From the NCBI RefSeq assembly GCF_026343125.1, contig NZ_JAPEMB010000001.1:496001-560000 (forward strand): a stretch of DNA of 64,000 nucleotides, in the 5' to 3' direction. The DNA comes from Streptomyces sp. NBC_00094 (GTDB lineage: Bacteria; Actinomycetota; Actinomycetes; Streptomycetales; Streptomycetaceae). Shown here piece by piece: positions 8,950 through 18,003 of this stretch. The translations under genes were made by a program, and so were the position numbers. The first letter of the stretch is position 1. Every line of letters starts with the position of its first letter. The notes beneath the pieces were generated by a model. The model was not told the origin of the DNA. It worked only from the letters and a program-made list of their open reading frames with translations, and did not search any database.

Positions 8950-10022
8950 CCCGAACCGCGATCCCACCGGCGCCCGCCACAGCCGGCTTCGAGGTGCACC
9001 GCACGCCGAGCAGCCTGGCGCCGTGGGAAGACGCTTGGCACGACCTGGTGGCGGGTGTGCCGGGCTCCTCGTACTTCGTCACGCCGGACTGGGTGCTCGG
9101 CTCGTGGCAGGCCATGGATACGGCCGCCACCGCCGAGGTGGCCGTGTGGACCGGACCCGGCGGGCGCGTGGAGGCGGTGGTCCCCCTGGTGCGCGTCCGG
9201 GAACGGCTGCATCGCCGACTCCCACTCCCGGTGACCTGTTGGACCCTGCTCGGATCCGGCACCGACGCGGCGGACCATGGACTGTTCCCCACCCTGCCGC
9301 ACCGCCGCGACGAAGTCCGCGCCTGGCTTGGGGCGCGTACCGGGCGCAGCAGTGGCTGGTTCCCCGCGATGGACCCCGAGGCGGACATCGGGCTGCTGTC
9401 CCCCGGGACCCGCCGGATCGCCCGTACGACCTGCCCGCGCCTTGCGATCGGCCCGAGTACCGCCGTCGGTTCCCCTAGTTTCCGGCAGCTCATGGCGCGG
9501 CGCCGACGGCAGCTCGCCGCGGCCGGCGTCTCCTTCCGCTGGGTGCCTCCGCAGGAGATGACGGCCGAGGTGATCGACACCGTCATCGGGCTCCACCAGG
9601 CACGGCAGAAGGTGAAGGGCACCACGACGTCCTTCGGGCCCGGCAGACGTGCCTTCCACCTGCGGCTCCAGGAGCGCGCGGCTCCCGGGCGCGGGCCCGC
9701 TGCCCTGCTCGCCGAGCGCGAGGGCAGCGCGGTGGGTGCCGTCTACGGGTTCCTGTGGCAGAAGACGTTCGCCTATTACAACGGTGGCTGGGACGAGGCG
9801 TACGCGCGGATGAGTCTCGGCACCGTCCTGCTTCACCAAACCATTGCCGCGATGGCCGAGGCGGGCGTGGAGACCTTCGACTTCCTGCGCGGCGACGAGG
9901 GGTACAAGTACCGGTCGTTCGGCGCACGGGACCGCCAGGACGAACAGTGGCTCAGGTCCCGCAGCCCGATGGCACTGCTCGCGGGCACAGCGCTCCGTCT
10001 ACACCAACGACGATGCGGCTGA
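8946..10022 (+). CDS. GNAT/CelD-like acyltransferase
   Basis: 358 residues. The C-terminal half (about 165-340) matches the BioF2-like/CelD/FemAB-type double-GNAT fold, with FRQLMARRRRQLAAAG, then GAVYGFLWQKTFAYYNGGWD and FDFLRGDEGYKYRSFG. These residues recur in CelD-like N-acetyltransferases of exopolysaccharide and cellulose loci. It is translationally coupled to the glycosyltransferase upstream (ATGA) and lies just before the initiating sugar transferase. Acylation of a sugar amine or hydroxyl on the repeat unit is an inference. Confidence 0.8.
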   Translation: MTRTAIPPAPATAGFEVHRTPSSLAPWEDAWHDLVAGVPGSSYFVTPDWVLGSWQAMDTAATAEVAVWTGPGGRVEAVVPLVRVRERLHRRLPLPVTCWTLLGSGTDAADHGLFPTLPHRRDEVRAWLGARTGRSSGWFPAMDPEADIGLLSPGTRRIARTTCPRLAIGPSTAVGSPSFRQLMARRRRQLAAAGVSFRWVPPQEMTAEVIDTVIGLHQARQKVKGTTTSFGPGRRAFHLRLQERAAPGRGPAALLAEREGSAVGAVYGFLWQKTFAYYNGGWDEAYARMSLGTVLLHQTIAAMAEAGVETFDFLRGDEGYKYRSFGARDRQDEQWLRSRSPMALLAGTALRLHQRRCG

Positions 10023-10138
10023 ATTCGCCCGCCTTCAAGGTGCGGCGTCCGCAGTCGAGTAGGGATTGCGAGAAGGCGCTACCGCCCGATCAACCCCTTC
10101 GTGACGAATGTCGCCACGTTTCCGCGAACGGATGCAAC

Positions 10139-10729
10139 ATGCACGTCAAGCGCCTCATCGATGTGACCGGCAGCATTGTTCTGCTCCTGCTGGCCGCCCC
10201 TCTGTTCTGCGTCATCGCTCTCGTGATCGCCGCGAATTCACCGGGCGGCGTGATCTACCGACAGGTCCGGGTCGGGCTGAACGGGCGTCCCTTCGAAATG
10301 CTCAAATTCCGCACCATGCGGGTCGGGGCACACACCGAGAGGGCCTCGCTCGCAGCACTCAACGAGACGGACGGCCATCTCTTCAAGGTCCGGGACGACC
10401 CGAGGATCACTCCGGAGGGGAAATGGATGCGGCGGCTCTCACTGGACGAACTTCCCCAGCTGGTGAATGTGTTGCGCGGCGAGATGTCACTCGTCGGACC
10501 ACGCCCACTGCTGCTCTCGGATTCCGGCTACACCGGCGACGCCCGCACCCGCCTCTCGGTAACGCCGGGGCTGACCGGATTGTGGCAGGTGAGTGGCCGG
10601 TCAATGCTTGCCTGGGAGGAAATGGTCCGGCTCGACCTGCACTACGTCAAACACCAATCCCTGACCCTGGATCTCGCCATTCTCGTCCGAACGGTCTCGG
10701 CGGTCCTGAGCTCCAAGGGCGCGTACTGA
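10139..10729 (+). CDS. Polyisoprenyl-phosphate sugar-1-phosphate transferase (initiating enzyme)
   Basis: 196 residues, the short monotopic form of the bacterial sugar transferase family. One N-terminal membrane-inserting helix (VLLLLAAPLFCVIALVIA) is followed by the catalytic core with KFRTMR, the LDELPQL(V)NVLRGEMSLVGPRP signature and GLTGLWQVSGR. The enzyme moves a sugar-1-phosphate from a nucleotide sugar onto undecaprenyl phosphate and so starts the repeat unit. The start ATG follows 116 bp of intergenic DNA after the acyltransferase and has only a weak ribosome site. It is the only intact initiating enzyme seen here. Confidence 0.9.
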   Translation: MHVKRLIDVTGSIVLLLLAAPLFCVIALVIAANSPGGVIYRQVRVGLNGRPFEMLKFRTMRVGAHTERASLAALNETDGHLFKVRDDPRITPEGKWMRRLSLDELPQLVNVLRGEMSLVGPRPLLLSDSGYTGDARTRLSVTPGLTGLWQVSGRSMLAWEEMVRLDLHYVKHQSLTLDLAILVRTVSAVLSSKGAY

Positions 10730-10813
10730 ACGGAGCGCCGCTCGGATACGGGTACGCGGCGATGCCGGGCGGCACCATGGCAGTCGCCGCCCGGCATCGA
10801 ATCGACCCCGCTC

Positions 10814-11403
10814 AGGGCTGTCCCGTAAATGATCTCCGAGTCGCCTCGGGCATGGTTGATCGCGGTCAAGCCCGTTGGTCTTACCGACGGCGGCCCTGGC
10901 GCCGGATTCCTGCCACGCCTTGCAGTCGTTGCGGTTCCCGGCGAGCGGCCGGCCGACTATGACGACCAGCGGGTGTCGGCGTCGATGACGACCTGGTGGT
11001 TGGTGGAGTACCGGTAGTTCTTCGACCGCTCGGCGATGGTGTGGTCACGGGTGGGGACCAAAGTGCCGTCGACGATGAGCACCGCGTCCTTGGCGAACCG
11101 CTTGCGGGACTGGAGCGCGAACAGCGGCCCGAGGTGGTCGATGATGCGGTCCGCCGCCGACTTCGACAGCCCGAGCAGCGGCGCGAGCTGCCGCATGGTC
11201 AGGTTCGTTCGCCAGTACGCCGCGACCAGCAGGGCCCGGTCCTCCAGCGGAGGACTCCACGGCCTGCTCTTCCGGACCGCGTCCGCACCCGCACCCGCAC
11301 CCGCGCGACGCAGCACCTTCACCAACTTCCCGAAGGCACGCGGGCTCAGCCCGGAGAACGGGGATATCCAGGAAGGCTCCGACGCCGTGATCACACCATT
11401 CAC
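10814..11403 (-). pseudogene. Eroded IS5-family transposase
   Basis: Reading leftward from a GTG at 11401-11403, the protein GVITASEPSWI, then YWRTNLTMRQLAPLLGLSKS, DGTLVPTRDHT and VVIDADTR is the N-terminal two thirds of a DDE transposase of the IS5 group. After DADTR the frame shifts: the expected VGRPLAGNRNDCKAW continues in another frame for about 30 codons, and the rest, including the last catalytic residue, is missing. The left edge near 10814 carries GGGCTGTCCCGTAAA, which resembles an IS end. The insertion lies between the sugar transferase and WecG genes and marks past rearrangement of the locus. Confidence 0.8.
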
Positions 11404-11548
11404 TGCGTGATCATTCCACTGCTTCAGGTTCCCCCTGCTCGAACGCGATGCGGCAGCGTTCCACCTGGTCGGCCACCTGGTCCATGAACCAGCGCATGAC
11501 CTCGTAGGGGACAACGCGCTCGTCAGGGCTGCCGTGCCGGAGGCTCGC

Positions 11549-11612
11549 GGGTGTCCCGGCTCTCACATGGGTGCGTCCGGCCTGATCGACAAGACACCCC
11601 CTAAGGGGTCTA
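11549..11612. repeat. Terminator-like hairpin sharing a 23-bp sequence with 38.9 kb
   Basis: The segment 11579-11601 (GGCCTGATCGACAAGACACCCCC, shown in the database as two adjacent blocks) also occurs exactly at 38894-38916. Here the left arm is degraded (GGGTGTC near 11550). A second small hairpin, AGACACCCC-CTAA-GGGGTCT (11591-11610), lies just beyond the 3' end of the minus-strand wecG-like gene and could terminate it. Confidence 0.5.
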
Positions 11613-11662
11613 TGGACGGGGGACCGTACGAGGAAGCGCGAACCGCGGGGCCACGACGGTCC

Positions 11663-12448
11663 TCAGGGCATACCGCCTGGGATCAGCCTCGGTGGCCGCA
11701 AGGCCGTACGCGCCACATAGGGGGGGTTGTTCCGAAGATAGCGCCGCCAGAGCCGGCGGGGCTCCTTGAACAGCCTGTACGACCACTCCAGCCCGCGCTC
11801 CCGCATCCACTCGGGGGCCTGGGGCATGAGACCGGCATGGAAGTCGAACGCGGCACCCACTCCGAGCAGGACGGCGGCGTCGAGCCTGGCACGGTGCTCG
11901 GCCATCCACCGTTCCTGCTTCGGGGTGGACAGCCCGACCCAGACCAGATCGGCCCCGCTGTCGTTGATACGGCGTACGACGTCCTCGTCCTCCTCGACCG
12001 TGAGCGGCCTGAAGGGGGGCGAGTGGGATCCGACGATCTTCAGCCCGGGGTACCGGCGGACCAGATCCTGTTCGAGTAGTTCGGGGACACCCTCCGCACC
12101 ACCGTAGAGATACGAGGACCAGCCGCGCTCGGCGGCCTGCGACAGGACGGAGAGCATCAGGTCCGCGCCGCGTACCTGGCGCATCCAGGGTGCACCGGCA
12201 CGGTGCCCCGCCCAGACCATCGGCATGCCATCGGGGACAGTGAGCCCCGAGGCGTTGTGAATGCGGCGGAGGGCGGGGTCCCGCTGGGATTCCATGACAC
12301 CGTGGACTCCCGTCACACAGACGTAGGACCGCTCACCGGACTCGATCCAGCGGGCGATCGACGCGACCGCCGAGTCCGGGTTCACCGCGCTCACCCCCAC
12401 ACCCAGCACATCGACCCTCATCGGGGTTCCCGGCCCACTCGTCAGCAC
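11663..12448 (-). CDS. WecG/TagA/CpsF-family glycosyltransferase
   Basis: 261 residues. It shows the hallmarks of the GT26 family: VTGVHGVMESQRD (usually TxNxxxV), PDGMPMVWAG with the invariant PDG, YLYGGAEGV, and the WVGLSTPKQERW motif (normally GxPKQE), then GVGAAFDFHAG. GT26 enzymes add the second sugar (for example ManNAc) to undecaprenyl-linked precursors. The GTG at 12448 overlaps the end of the epimerase; an ATG at 12421 (MRVDVLG) is an alternative start. It forms an operon with the epimerase upstream. Confidence 0.9.
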   Translation of the reverse strand: MLTSGPGTPMRVDVLGVGVSAVNPDSAVASIARWIESGERSYVCVTGVHGVMESQRDPALRRIHNASGLTVPDGMPMVWAGHRAGAPWMRQVRGADLMLSVLSQAAERGWSSYLYGGAEGVPELLEQDLVRRYPGLKIVGSHSPPFRPLTVEEDEDVVRRINDSGADLVWVGLSTPKQERWMAEHRARLDAAVLLGVGAAFDFHAGLMPQAPEWMRERGLEWSYRLFKEPRRLWRRYLRNNPPYVARTALRPPRLIPGGMP

Positions 12449-13437
12449 TGATGGGACCGCCCTTCGAGCTGGGCCTTCACCTGGTCGTACACCCAGCGGT
12501 AGGTTGCTTCCAGACCCTGAACGAGAGACGTCTCCGGGGTCCAGCCGAGTTCCTTGCGGATCCGGGTGTTGTCACTGTTGCGACCGCGCACCCCGAGCGG
12601 GCCCGGGACGTGGCGGTGCCGCAGCCTGACACCGGCGATGTCCTCGACGATCGCGTACAGCTGGTTGATGGACACCAGACGGTCCGAACCGATGTTGAGC
12701 GGCTCGACGCACTCGCTGCGGGCGAGCCGCAGGGTGCCGTCGACGCAGTCGTCGATGTAGGTGAAGCTGCGTGTCTGCTCGCCATCGCCCCAGATCTCCA
12801 CTTCGGTGTCTCTGGTGAGCACGGCGAGGGCGACCTTGCGACAGGCGGCCGCCGGCGCCTTCTCACGGCCGCCTGTCCAGGTGCCGTACGGGCCGTAGAC
12901 GTTGTGGTAGCGGGCGGTGCGAGTGGCCACTCCGTAGTCCTCGCGGAAGTGTCGTGCCATGCGCTCGCTGAACAGCTTCTCCCAGCCGTACCCGTCCTCG
13001 GGCATGGCGGGATAGGCGTCCTCCTCCCGCAGGGGGAGCACGTCGGTGTCGGTCTGCTTGTGGGCGGCGTAGACGCACGCGGACGACGAGTAGAAGTAGC
13101 GGCCGACGCCCGCTTCCCTGGCGGCGAGCAGCATGTGCGTGTTGGAGAGCACGGAGAGCATGCAGGCGGCCTTGTTGTTCTCGATGAAGCCCATGCCGCC
13201 CATGTCGGCGGCGAGGTGGTAGACCTCGCGGGCACCGCCTTCCAGGACATCCGTGCAGGTGTCGAGCAGGGAGACGTCCCCCTCCACGTTCTCCGCGTCG
13301 TCGTGTACCTGGTACCACTCGTGGAGCGGTTTGCTGTCGACGGCCCGCACGCTGCACCCCTCGGCGAGCAGTGCTCGGGTCAGATGCCCGCCGATGAATC
13401 CCCCGGCTCCCGTGACCACCGCATCGATGTCACCCAC
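12442..13437 (-). CDS. NAD-dependent epimerase, GDP-mannose 3,5-epimerase-like
   Basis: 331 residues of the extended SDR family. GAGGFIGG is the NAD loop near residue 10, SSSACVY is the catalytic Ser region, and YGWEK is the YxxxK pair. The stretch MGGMGFIENNKA is characteristic of GDP-mannose 3,5-epimerases, and GGREKAPAA and RSFTYIDDC follow as in that family. The GTG start is preceded by AAGGAG at good spacing. It would supply a nucleotide sugar for the glycan and is translated together with the WecG-like transferase. Confidence 0.85.
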   Translation of the reverse strand: MGDIDAVVTGAGGFIGGHLTRALLAEGCSVRAVDSKPLHEWYQVHDDAENVEGDVSLLDTCTDVLEGGAREVYHLAADMGGMGFIENNKAACMLSVLSNTHMLLAAREAGVGRYFYSSSACVYAAHKQTDTDVLPLREEDAYPAMPEDGYGWEKLFSERMARHFREDYGVATRTARYHNVYGPYGTWTGGREKAPAAACRKVALAVLTRDTEVEIWGDGEQTRSFTYIDDCVDGTLRLARSECVEPLNIGSDRLVSINQLYAIVEDIAGVRLRHRHVPGPLGVRGRNSDNTRIRKELGWTPETSLVQGLEATYRWVYDQVKAQLEGRSHQC

Positions 13438-14316
13438 TGTGTTGCTCCTTGGCGTTCGCTGACGAAGGACTTGAGCTACGGTTACGCTCGATCTGCCCTT
13501 TTAGTCGCATTGCAGGAGCGCGCTGGATTGAGCCCACCCGGCTGGCGGAGCGACCCCGGAAGTAGTCGGCCCCCGGATCAGTCATGGTCGGAGCCTTGCC
13601 CGATCCGGATGGGCGGGACGTGGTGGACCGCCGCTCGCGGTCAGGGGTGTCGCGGAACTCGCCGATCGAGGAGCGGAGCATCTCTCCGGAGGACAGCTCC
13701 TGCGGAGGCGACTCGCCTGCCGCCTCACCCAGGGGACCGGCGGGCTGCTACTCGACGAGCCGACGACTGCCTGGAGGGTCAGGCTCCGGGTTGGCGAATC
13801 GGTGAGCTCACCGGCGATTCCTATTGCCGCGAGGTCGGTCAACTCGCTTAGCGGCTCGGCCGCCTGCTCGTCCTGGACGGCGGTTCGGGCAACACCCAGG
13901 AGTGCCCGGCGCTCGGCACCGTCGCACTCGGCTCGCACCAGACGCAGCTTCATGACGATGTCTTCGCCGTAGTCGTCCTCGGCGTTCCGCTCGGCCTGCG
14001 CAATGGCCACTTCCGCGACTCCCCGACCCCACAAGGCTCACAGGAGTGAGAATCGCCCGGATCCGGCCGATGACGCACCGGTGCGCGCCCCAGACTTCGC
14101 GTCGATAATTGCGCCATGATGCGCATTCGCAAAGCTCATCCCCTCGCCCCACACCTGACGAACCATCAGGAAGGTCGGCGTCGAGTCAGCATCAGTACCG
14201 CCCGGAACCGCCCCCAGCAGTCACGAACCGCCAAGATCGACAATTCACACCACATGCTCTGACCTGCAAAAACCCTTGCTCAGCGGCTCGCCTGCGAATC
14301 TCATCAGGAGGTACCC
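13438..14316. other. Gene-poor gap at the edge of the polysaccharide locus
   Basis: No convincing gene is seen in 879 bp. On the minus strand about 65 codons around 13800-14000 (for example ERNAEDDYGEDIVMKLRL and VRTAVQ-like helix) have coding-like composition but no recognised family and no clean ends, and may be a relic. The last 250 bp are less GC-rich and probably hold the dhaK promoter. There is no tRNA or repeat of note. Confidence 0.4.
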
Positions 14317-15309
14317 ATGAGGATGCTCATCAATGTTCCGGAGACCGTCGTGTCCGACGCGTTGCGCGGGATGGCCGCCGCCCATCCCGAGCTGACCGTG
14401 GACGTCGAGCGGCGGATCGTCCTGCGACGGGACGCGCCCGTGGCCGGGAAGGTGGCGCTGGTCTCCGGGGGTGGGTCCGGGCACGAGCCGTTGCACGGGG
14501 GGTTCGTGGGGCCCGGGATGCTCTCGGCCGCGTGTCCCGGGGAGGTGTTCACCTCGCCCGTGCCCGATCAGATGGTGCGGGCAGCGGCGGCGGTCGACAG
14601 CGGTGCCGGGGTGTTGTTCGTCGTCAAGAACTACACCGGTGACGTGCTCAACTTCGAGATGGCGGCGGAGCTCGCCGAGGACGAGGGCATCCAGGTCGCG
14701 AAGGTCCTGGTCGACGACGACGTGGCGGTGACGGACAGTCTGTACACGGCGGGGCGGCGCGGAACCGGGGGCACCCTGTTCGTGGAGAAGATCGCGGGGG
14801 CGGCCGCCGAGGAGGGCGCCCCGCTGGAGCGGGTGGAGGCGATCGCCCGGCGGGTGAACGAGCGGTGCCGGTCCTTCGGTGTGGCGCTGAGTGCCTGTAC
14901 GACCCCTGCCAAGGGCAGCCCCACCTTCGCCCTCCCGGACGGTGAGCTGGAGTTGGGCGTGGGGATCCACGGCGAGCCGGGCCGTGAGCGGCGCGCCATG
15001 ATGACCTCGCGGGAGATCGCGGACTACGCCGTCGATCTCGTGGTCGAGGAGCTCCGCCCCTCGGGTCCGGTGCTCGTGCTGGTCAACGGGATGGGCGGGA
15101 CCCCCCTCCTGGAGCTGTACGGCTTCAACGCCGAGGTGCAGCGCGTGCTGGGCGAGCGCCGGGTCCCGGTGGCCCGGACGCTCGTCGGGAACTACGTGAC
15201 CTCGCTCGACATGGCCGGCTGTTCGGTGACCCTGTGCGAGGTCGACGAGGAGCTGTTGCGGCTGTGGGACGCGCCCGTACGGACTCCCGCGCTGCGGTGG
15301 GGTCGGTGA
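14317..15309 (+). CDS. dhaK: Dihydroxyacetone kinase subunit DhaK
   Basis: 330 residues, the usual DhaK length. It has GGGSGHEPLH (dihydroxyacetone pocket), VKNYTGDVLNFE and the substrate-binding histidine His218 in GIHGEPG, which forms a hemiaminal with dihydroxyacetone in the family. AGGAGG lies 4 nt before the ATG. It heads dhaKLM, whose products transfer phosphate from the PTS via DhaM and DhaL-ADP to dihydroxyacetone, giving DHAP in the cytoplasm. Confidence 0.96.
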   Translation: MRMLINVPETVVSDALRGMAAAHPELTVDVERRIVLRRDAPVAGKVALVSGGGSGHEPLHGGFVGPGMLSAACPGEVFTSPVPDQMVRAAAAVDSGAGVLFVVKNYTGDVLNFEMAAELAEDEGIQVAKVLVDDDVAVTDSLYTAGRRGTGGTLFVEKIAGAAAEEGAPLERVEAIARRVNERCRSFGVALSACTTPAKGSPTFALPDGELELGVGIHGEPGRERRAMMTSREIADYAVDLVVEELRPSGPVLVLVNGMGGTPLLELYGFNAEVQRVLGERRVPVARTLVGNYVTSLDMAGCSVTLCEVDEELLRLWDAPVRTPALRWGR

Positions 15310-15335
15310 GACGACGGATGCCGGAGGGGAGCGAC

Positions 15336-15956
15336 ATGGGCGAGACGTTCGGCGCGGAGTTCCTGGTGCGCTGGCTGGAGGCGACGGCCGGTGCCGTCGA
15401 CCGTGAGGCCGACCGGCTCACCGAGCTGGACTCCGCGATCGGGGACGCCGACCACGGGGCCAATCTGAAGCGCGGGTTCGCCGCCGTGACGGAGCTGCTG
15501 GCGAAGGAGCCGCCGGCGACGCCGGGCGCGGTGCTCGTCGCCGCCGGGCGGCAGCTGATCTCCACGGTGGGCGGGGCTTCGGGGCCGCTGTACGGGACGC
15601 TGCTGCGTCGCACCGGGAAGGCGCTCGGCGAGGACGCGTACGTCGGCAGGGAGCGGCTGGCGGAGGCCTTCGCCGCCGGTGTGGCCGCCGTGTCGCAGTT
15701 GGGCGGCGCCCAGGTCGGCGACAAGACGATGCTGGACGCGCTCGTCCCGGCCGTGGAGGCGCTGCGGAGCTCGTTCGGGGCGGCGCGCGCGGCGGCCGAG
15801 GAGGGCGCCCTCGCGACCGTACCCCTCCAGGCCCGCAAGGGCAGGGCGAGTTATCTCGGGGAGCGGTCGATCGGGCACCAGGATCCGGGGGCGACCTCGT
15901 CGGCGCTGCTGTTCGCGGAGCTCGACGGGACGGCCCGGGCGGAGGGGGTCTCGTGA
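15336..15956 (+). CDS. dhaL: Dihydroxyacetone kinase subunit DhaL
   Basis: 206 residues. It contains DSAIGDADHGANLKRG (the Asp residues that chelate Mg-ADP), GGASGPLYG and GAQVGDKTMLDAL, with SIGHQDPGATS near the end. DhaL holds ADP as a cofactor that is phosphorylated by DhaM. The ATG at 15336 was chosen over one at 15318 because GGAGGGG sits at proper spacing before it. It is 26 bp after dhaK and its stop overlaps the dhaM start. Confidence 0.96.
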   Translation: MGETFGAEFLVRWLEATAGAVDREADRLTELDSAIGDADHGANLKRGFAAVTELLAKEPPATPGAVLVAAGRQLISTVGGASGPLYGTLLRRTGKALGEDAYVGRERLAEAFAAGVAAVSQLGGAQVGDKTMLDALVPAVEALRSSFGAARAAAEEGALATVPLQARKGRASYLGERSIGHQDPGATSSALLFAELDGTARAEGVS

Positions 15957-16360
15957 GTGCGGCGCAGGTCGGCATCGTGCTGGTCTCGCACAGCGCGGCG
16001 GTCGCGGCCTCGGTGGCCGCGCTCGCCCAGGGGCTCGCGGGCGGCGGCGGGACGGCGCCGATCCTGCCGGCGGGCGGGCTCCCCGACGGCGGCCTGGGGA
16101 CGAGCGCCGAGCTGATCACCGCGGCGGCGAAGGCCGTCGACCGCGGTGCCGGGGTGGCGCTCCTGGTCGACCTGGGCAGCGCGGTGCTGACCGTGAAGGT
16201 GCTGCTCGCCGAGGGGGACGAACTGCCCGAGGGGTCCCGTCTGGTCGACGCGCCGTTCGTCGAGGGCGCGGTCGCCGCGCTGGTCACGGCGAGCGCCGGC
16301 GGGGATCTCGACGCGGTGGCCGCCGCGGCCTCGGAGGCGTACGCCTACCGCAAGGAGTGA
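15953..16360 (+). CDS. dhaM: PTS-dependent dihydroxyacetone kinase phosphotransferase DhaM (EIIA-like)
   Basis: 135 residues, only the EIIA-like domain, without the HPr and EI extensions of E. coli DhaM. The active His13 is in VSHSA near the N-terminus, and the glycine-rich LVDLGSAVLT is conserved. The GTG start overlaps the dhaL stop (GTGA). Phosphate must come from general PTS proteins encoded elsewhere. A 9-bp GC-rich hairpin follows. Confidence 0.93.
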   Translation: MSAAQVGIVLVSHSAAVAASVAALAQGLAGGGGTAPILPAGGLPDGGLGTSAELITAAAKAVDRGAGVALLVDLGSAVLTVKVLLAEGDELPEGSRLVDAPFVEGAVAALVTASAGGDLDAVAAAASEAYAYRKE

Positions 16361-16373
16361 GCGCGGGCGATCC

Positions 16374-16404
16374 GGCGGGCGGGGTGGTGGCCGTCGCCCG
16401 CCGA
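16374..16404 (+). terminator. GC-rich hairpin after dhaKLM
   Basis: CGGCGGGCG (16374-16382) and CGCCCGCCG (16396-16404) form a perfect 9-bp stem with a 13-nt loop, 14 bp after the dhaM stop. It has no U-tract, as is usual for Streptomyces terminators. Confidence 0.5.
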
Positions 16405-16473
16405 CACGCGTCGCGTTCGGTGCGGTCGCGGGCCTGACGGCACCACTCCGCGCTACCGCCCGGGAACGCCGCG

Positions 16474-16503
16474 TTGTGATGTACCTGGTCAACGCACTAG
16501 TGT
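16474..16503 (+). promoter_or_regulatory. Candidate promoter of the cobalt-transport operon
   Basis: TTGTGA (16474-16479) and TAGTGT (16498-16503) are separated by 18 bp, directly upstream of the riboswitch aptamer. A start near 16510 would include the whole aptamer. Confidence 0.4.
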
Positions 16504-16504
16504 C

Positions 16505-16695
16505 GCAGGGCCTTGGTGTACGGGAAACCGGTGCGGTACCGGTGCGGCCCTCGCCACTGTGATCGGGAGTTCCGGCTCCACACCCGGGGGAGACACCCTC
16601 GGGCAAGCCACTGGACCGATGCGGGAGACCGCCGCGGTGTGGGAAGGCGGAGCCGGGGCGTATGACCGTCAGCCAGGAGACCGGCCAGGGTGCGT
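16505..16695 (+). promoter_or_regulatory. Cobalamin (B12) riboswitch
   Basis: The conserved elements occur in order: GGGAAACCGGTGCGG, GCCCTCGCCACTGTGA, AAGCCACTGG, GGGAAGGCGGAGCCGGGGCG, and the B12 box AGCCAGGAGACCGGCC (16671-16686). The box pairs with the loop of the P13 kissing helix in this class. The aptamer ends about 40 nt before the cbiM ATG, so adenosylcobalamin probably lowers expression of cobalt uptake through translation or termination. Confidence 0.95.
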
Positions 16696-16732
16696 TGTCC
16701 ATCCACGAGGTGCTGGAGAGGGTCTCCCGACC

Positions 16733-17431
16733 ATGCATATAGCCGAGGGGTATCTGCCCCCCGCACACGCCGCCGCCTGGGGTGTCGCGGCCGCTCCGTT
16801 CATCGTCCACGGGGTCCGCGCGCTCACCCGCGAGGTGCGGTCCAACCCCGAGTCCACCCTGCTGCTCGGCGCCTCCGGCGCCTTCACGTTCGTCCTGTCC
16901 GCGCTCAAGCTCCCCTCGGTGACGGGCAGTTGCTCGCACCCGACGGGTACGGGTCTCGGCGCGATCCTCTTCCGGCCGCCGATCATGGCGGTCCTGGGCA
17001 CGATCACCCTGCTCTTCCAGGCCCTGTTGCTCGCCCACGGCGGGCTGACCACGCTCGGCGCGAACGCCTTCTCGATGGCGATCGTCGGTCCGTGGGCCGG
17101 GTACGGGACCTATCTGCTGGTCCGCCGGTTCGGCGCGCCGCTGATGGTCGCCGTCTTCTTCGGCGCGTTCGTCGCCGATCTCTCCACCTACTGCGTCACG
17201 AGCGTGCAGCTCGCACTCGCCTTCCCGGACCAGGGCAGCGGCGTGATGGGGGCCCTGGCCAAGTTCGGCGGCATCTTCGCCGTCACCCAGATCCCCCTGG
17301 CGGTGAGCGAGGGCCTGCTCACCGTGCTCGTGATGCGACTGCTCACGCAGTCCAGCAAGGGCGAACTGACCCGGCTGGGTGTCCTGGGGCGGACGGCCAC
17401 GAAGCGACGCGAGGAGGCGACGGCGCGATGA
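16733..17431 (+). CDS. cbiM: Cobalt ECF transporter substrate-binding subunit CbiM
   Basis: 232 residues, membrane protein. The mature start [10 protein letters not shown] is the invariant CbiM N-terminus, whose Met1 amine and His2 bind Co2+. [13 protein letters not shown] holds the other metal-binding His, and [13 protein letters not shown] and [11 protein letters not shown] are typical. It takes up cobalt for B12 synthesis. The stop overlaps the cbiN ATG. Control by the riboswitch upstream is evident. Confidence 0.96.
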   Translation: MHIAEGYLPPAHAAAWGVAAAPFIVHGVRALTREVRSNPESTLLLGASGAFTFVLSALKLPSVTGSCSHPTGTGLGAILFRPPIMAVLGTITLLFQALLLAHGGLTTLGANAFSMAIVGPWAGYGTYLLVRRFGAPLMVAVFFGAFVADLSTYCVTSVQLALAFPDQGSGVMGALAKFGGIFAVTQIPLAVSEGLLTVLVMRLLTQSSKGELTRLGVLGRTATKRREEATAR

Positions 17432-17997
17432 GCCTCACCGTCAGCCGGAACACGAAGATCAACGCCCTGCTGCTGCTCGTCGTCGCCGCACTCGCCGTGC
17501 TGCCGCTCGCGCTGGGGCTCGGCGACCACAAGGAGGAGCCCTTCACCGGGGCGGACGCGGAGGCGGAGACCGCCATCACGGAACTCCGACCGGACTACGA
17601 ACCGTGGTTCAGCCCCTTGTACGAGCCGCCGTCCGGGGAGATCGAGTCGGCGCTCTTCGCCCTCCAGGCCGCGCTGGGCGCCGGCGTCCTCGCGTACTAC
17701 TTCGGCGTGCGGCGCGGACGCCGACAGGGCGAGGCCCGCGCCGTGGCGTCGGCTGCTGCCCCCGGGACGGATGTCCCGAAGGCAGCCGGTGCATCGGACA
17801 CCTCGACGGCCGCCAGTGGAGCGCGTACCTCGACGGCCGCCGGTGAAGCTGATCCCTCGACGGCCGCCCGTGAAGCTGATCCCTCGACGGCCGCCCGTGA
17901 ATCGGGCGCCTCGGCGGCCGCCGGTGCCCCGGGCGCCTCGGGCGCCCCTGGGAGCGCCTCGTCCAGCGCCTCCCCCGTCAGTGGCAAGGACGCGTAG
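17428..17997 (+). CDS. cbiN: Cobalt ECF transporter small subunit CbiN, with a long repetitive tail
   Basis: 189 residues, roughly twice the usual CbiN length of about 100. The first 110 carry the two expected helices around an extracytoplasmic loop with [12 protein letters not shown] and [15 protein letters not shown]. The remaining 80 residues are an Ala/Ser/Thr-rich low-complexity tail made from a 27-bp tandem repeat. CbiN contacts CbiM and loads the metal. The tail would lie in the cytoplasm after helix 2. The start is coupled to cbiM by ATGA. Confidence 0.9.
   Translation: MSLTVSRNTKINALLLLVVAALAVLPLALGLGDHKEEPFTGADAEAETAITELRPDYEPWFSPLYEPPSGEIESALFALQAALGAGVLAYYFGVRRGRRQGEARAVASAAAPGTDVPKAAGASDTSTAASGARTSTAAGEADPSTAAREADPSTAARESGASAAAGAPGASGAPGSASSSASPVSGKDA
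17801..17935. repeat. 27-bp tandem repeat, five copies, in the cbiN tail
   Basis: Units begin CCTCGACGG or CCTCGGCGG at 17801, 17828, 17855, 17882 and 17909. They keep the frame and encode nine-residue blocks such as STAAREADP. The number of copies could vary between strains without a frameshift. Confidence 0.85.
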
Positions 17998-18003
17998 CCG
18001 ACC

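Noticed and set aside
10730..11530. Functional transposase gene
   Set aside because: A frameshift after DADTR and loss of the C-terminal catalytic region show it is a relic.
13582..14034. A minus-strand protein in the gap after the epimerase
   Set aside because: Part of it looks coding, but the C-terminal half is low complexity and there is no recognisable family or ribosome site; kept only as a note for the gap.
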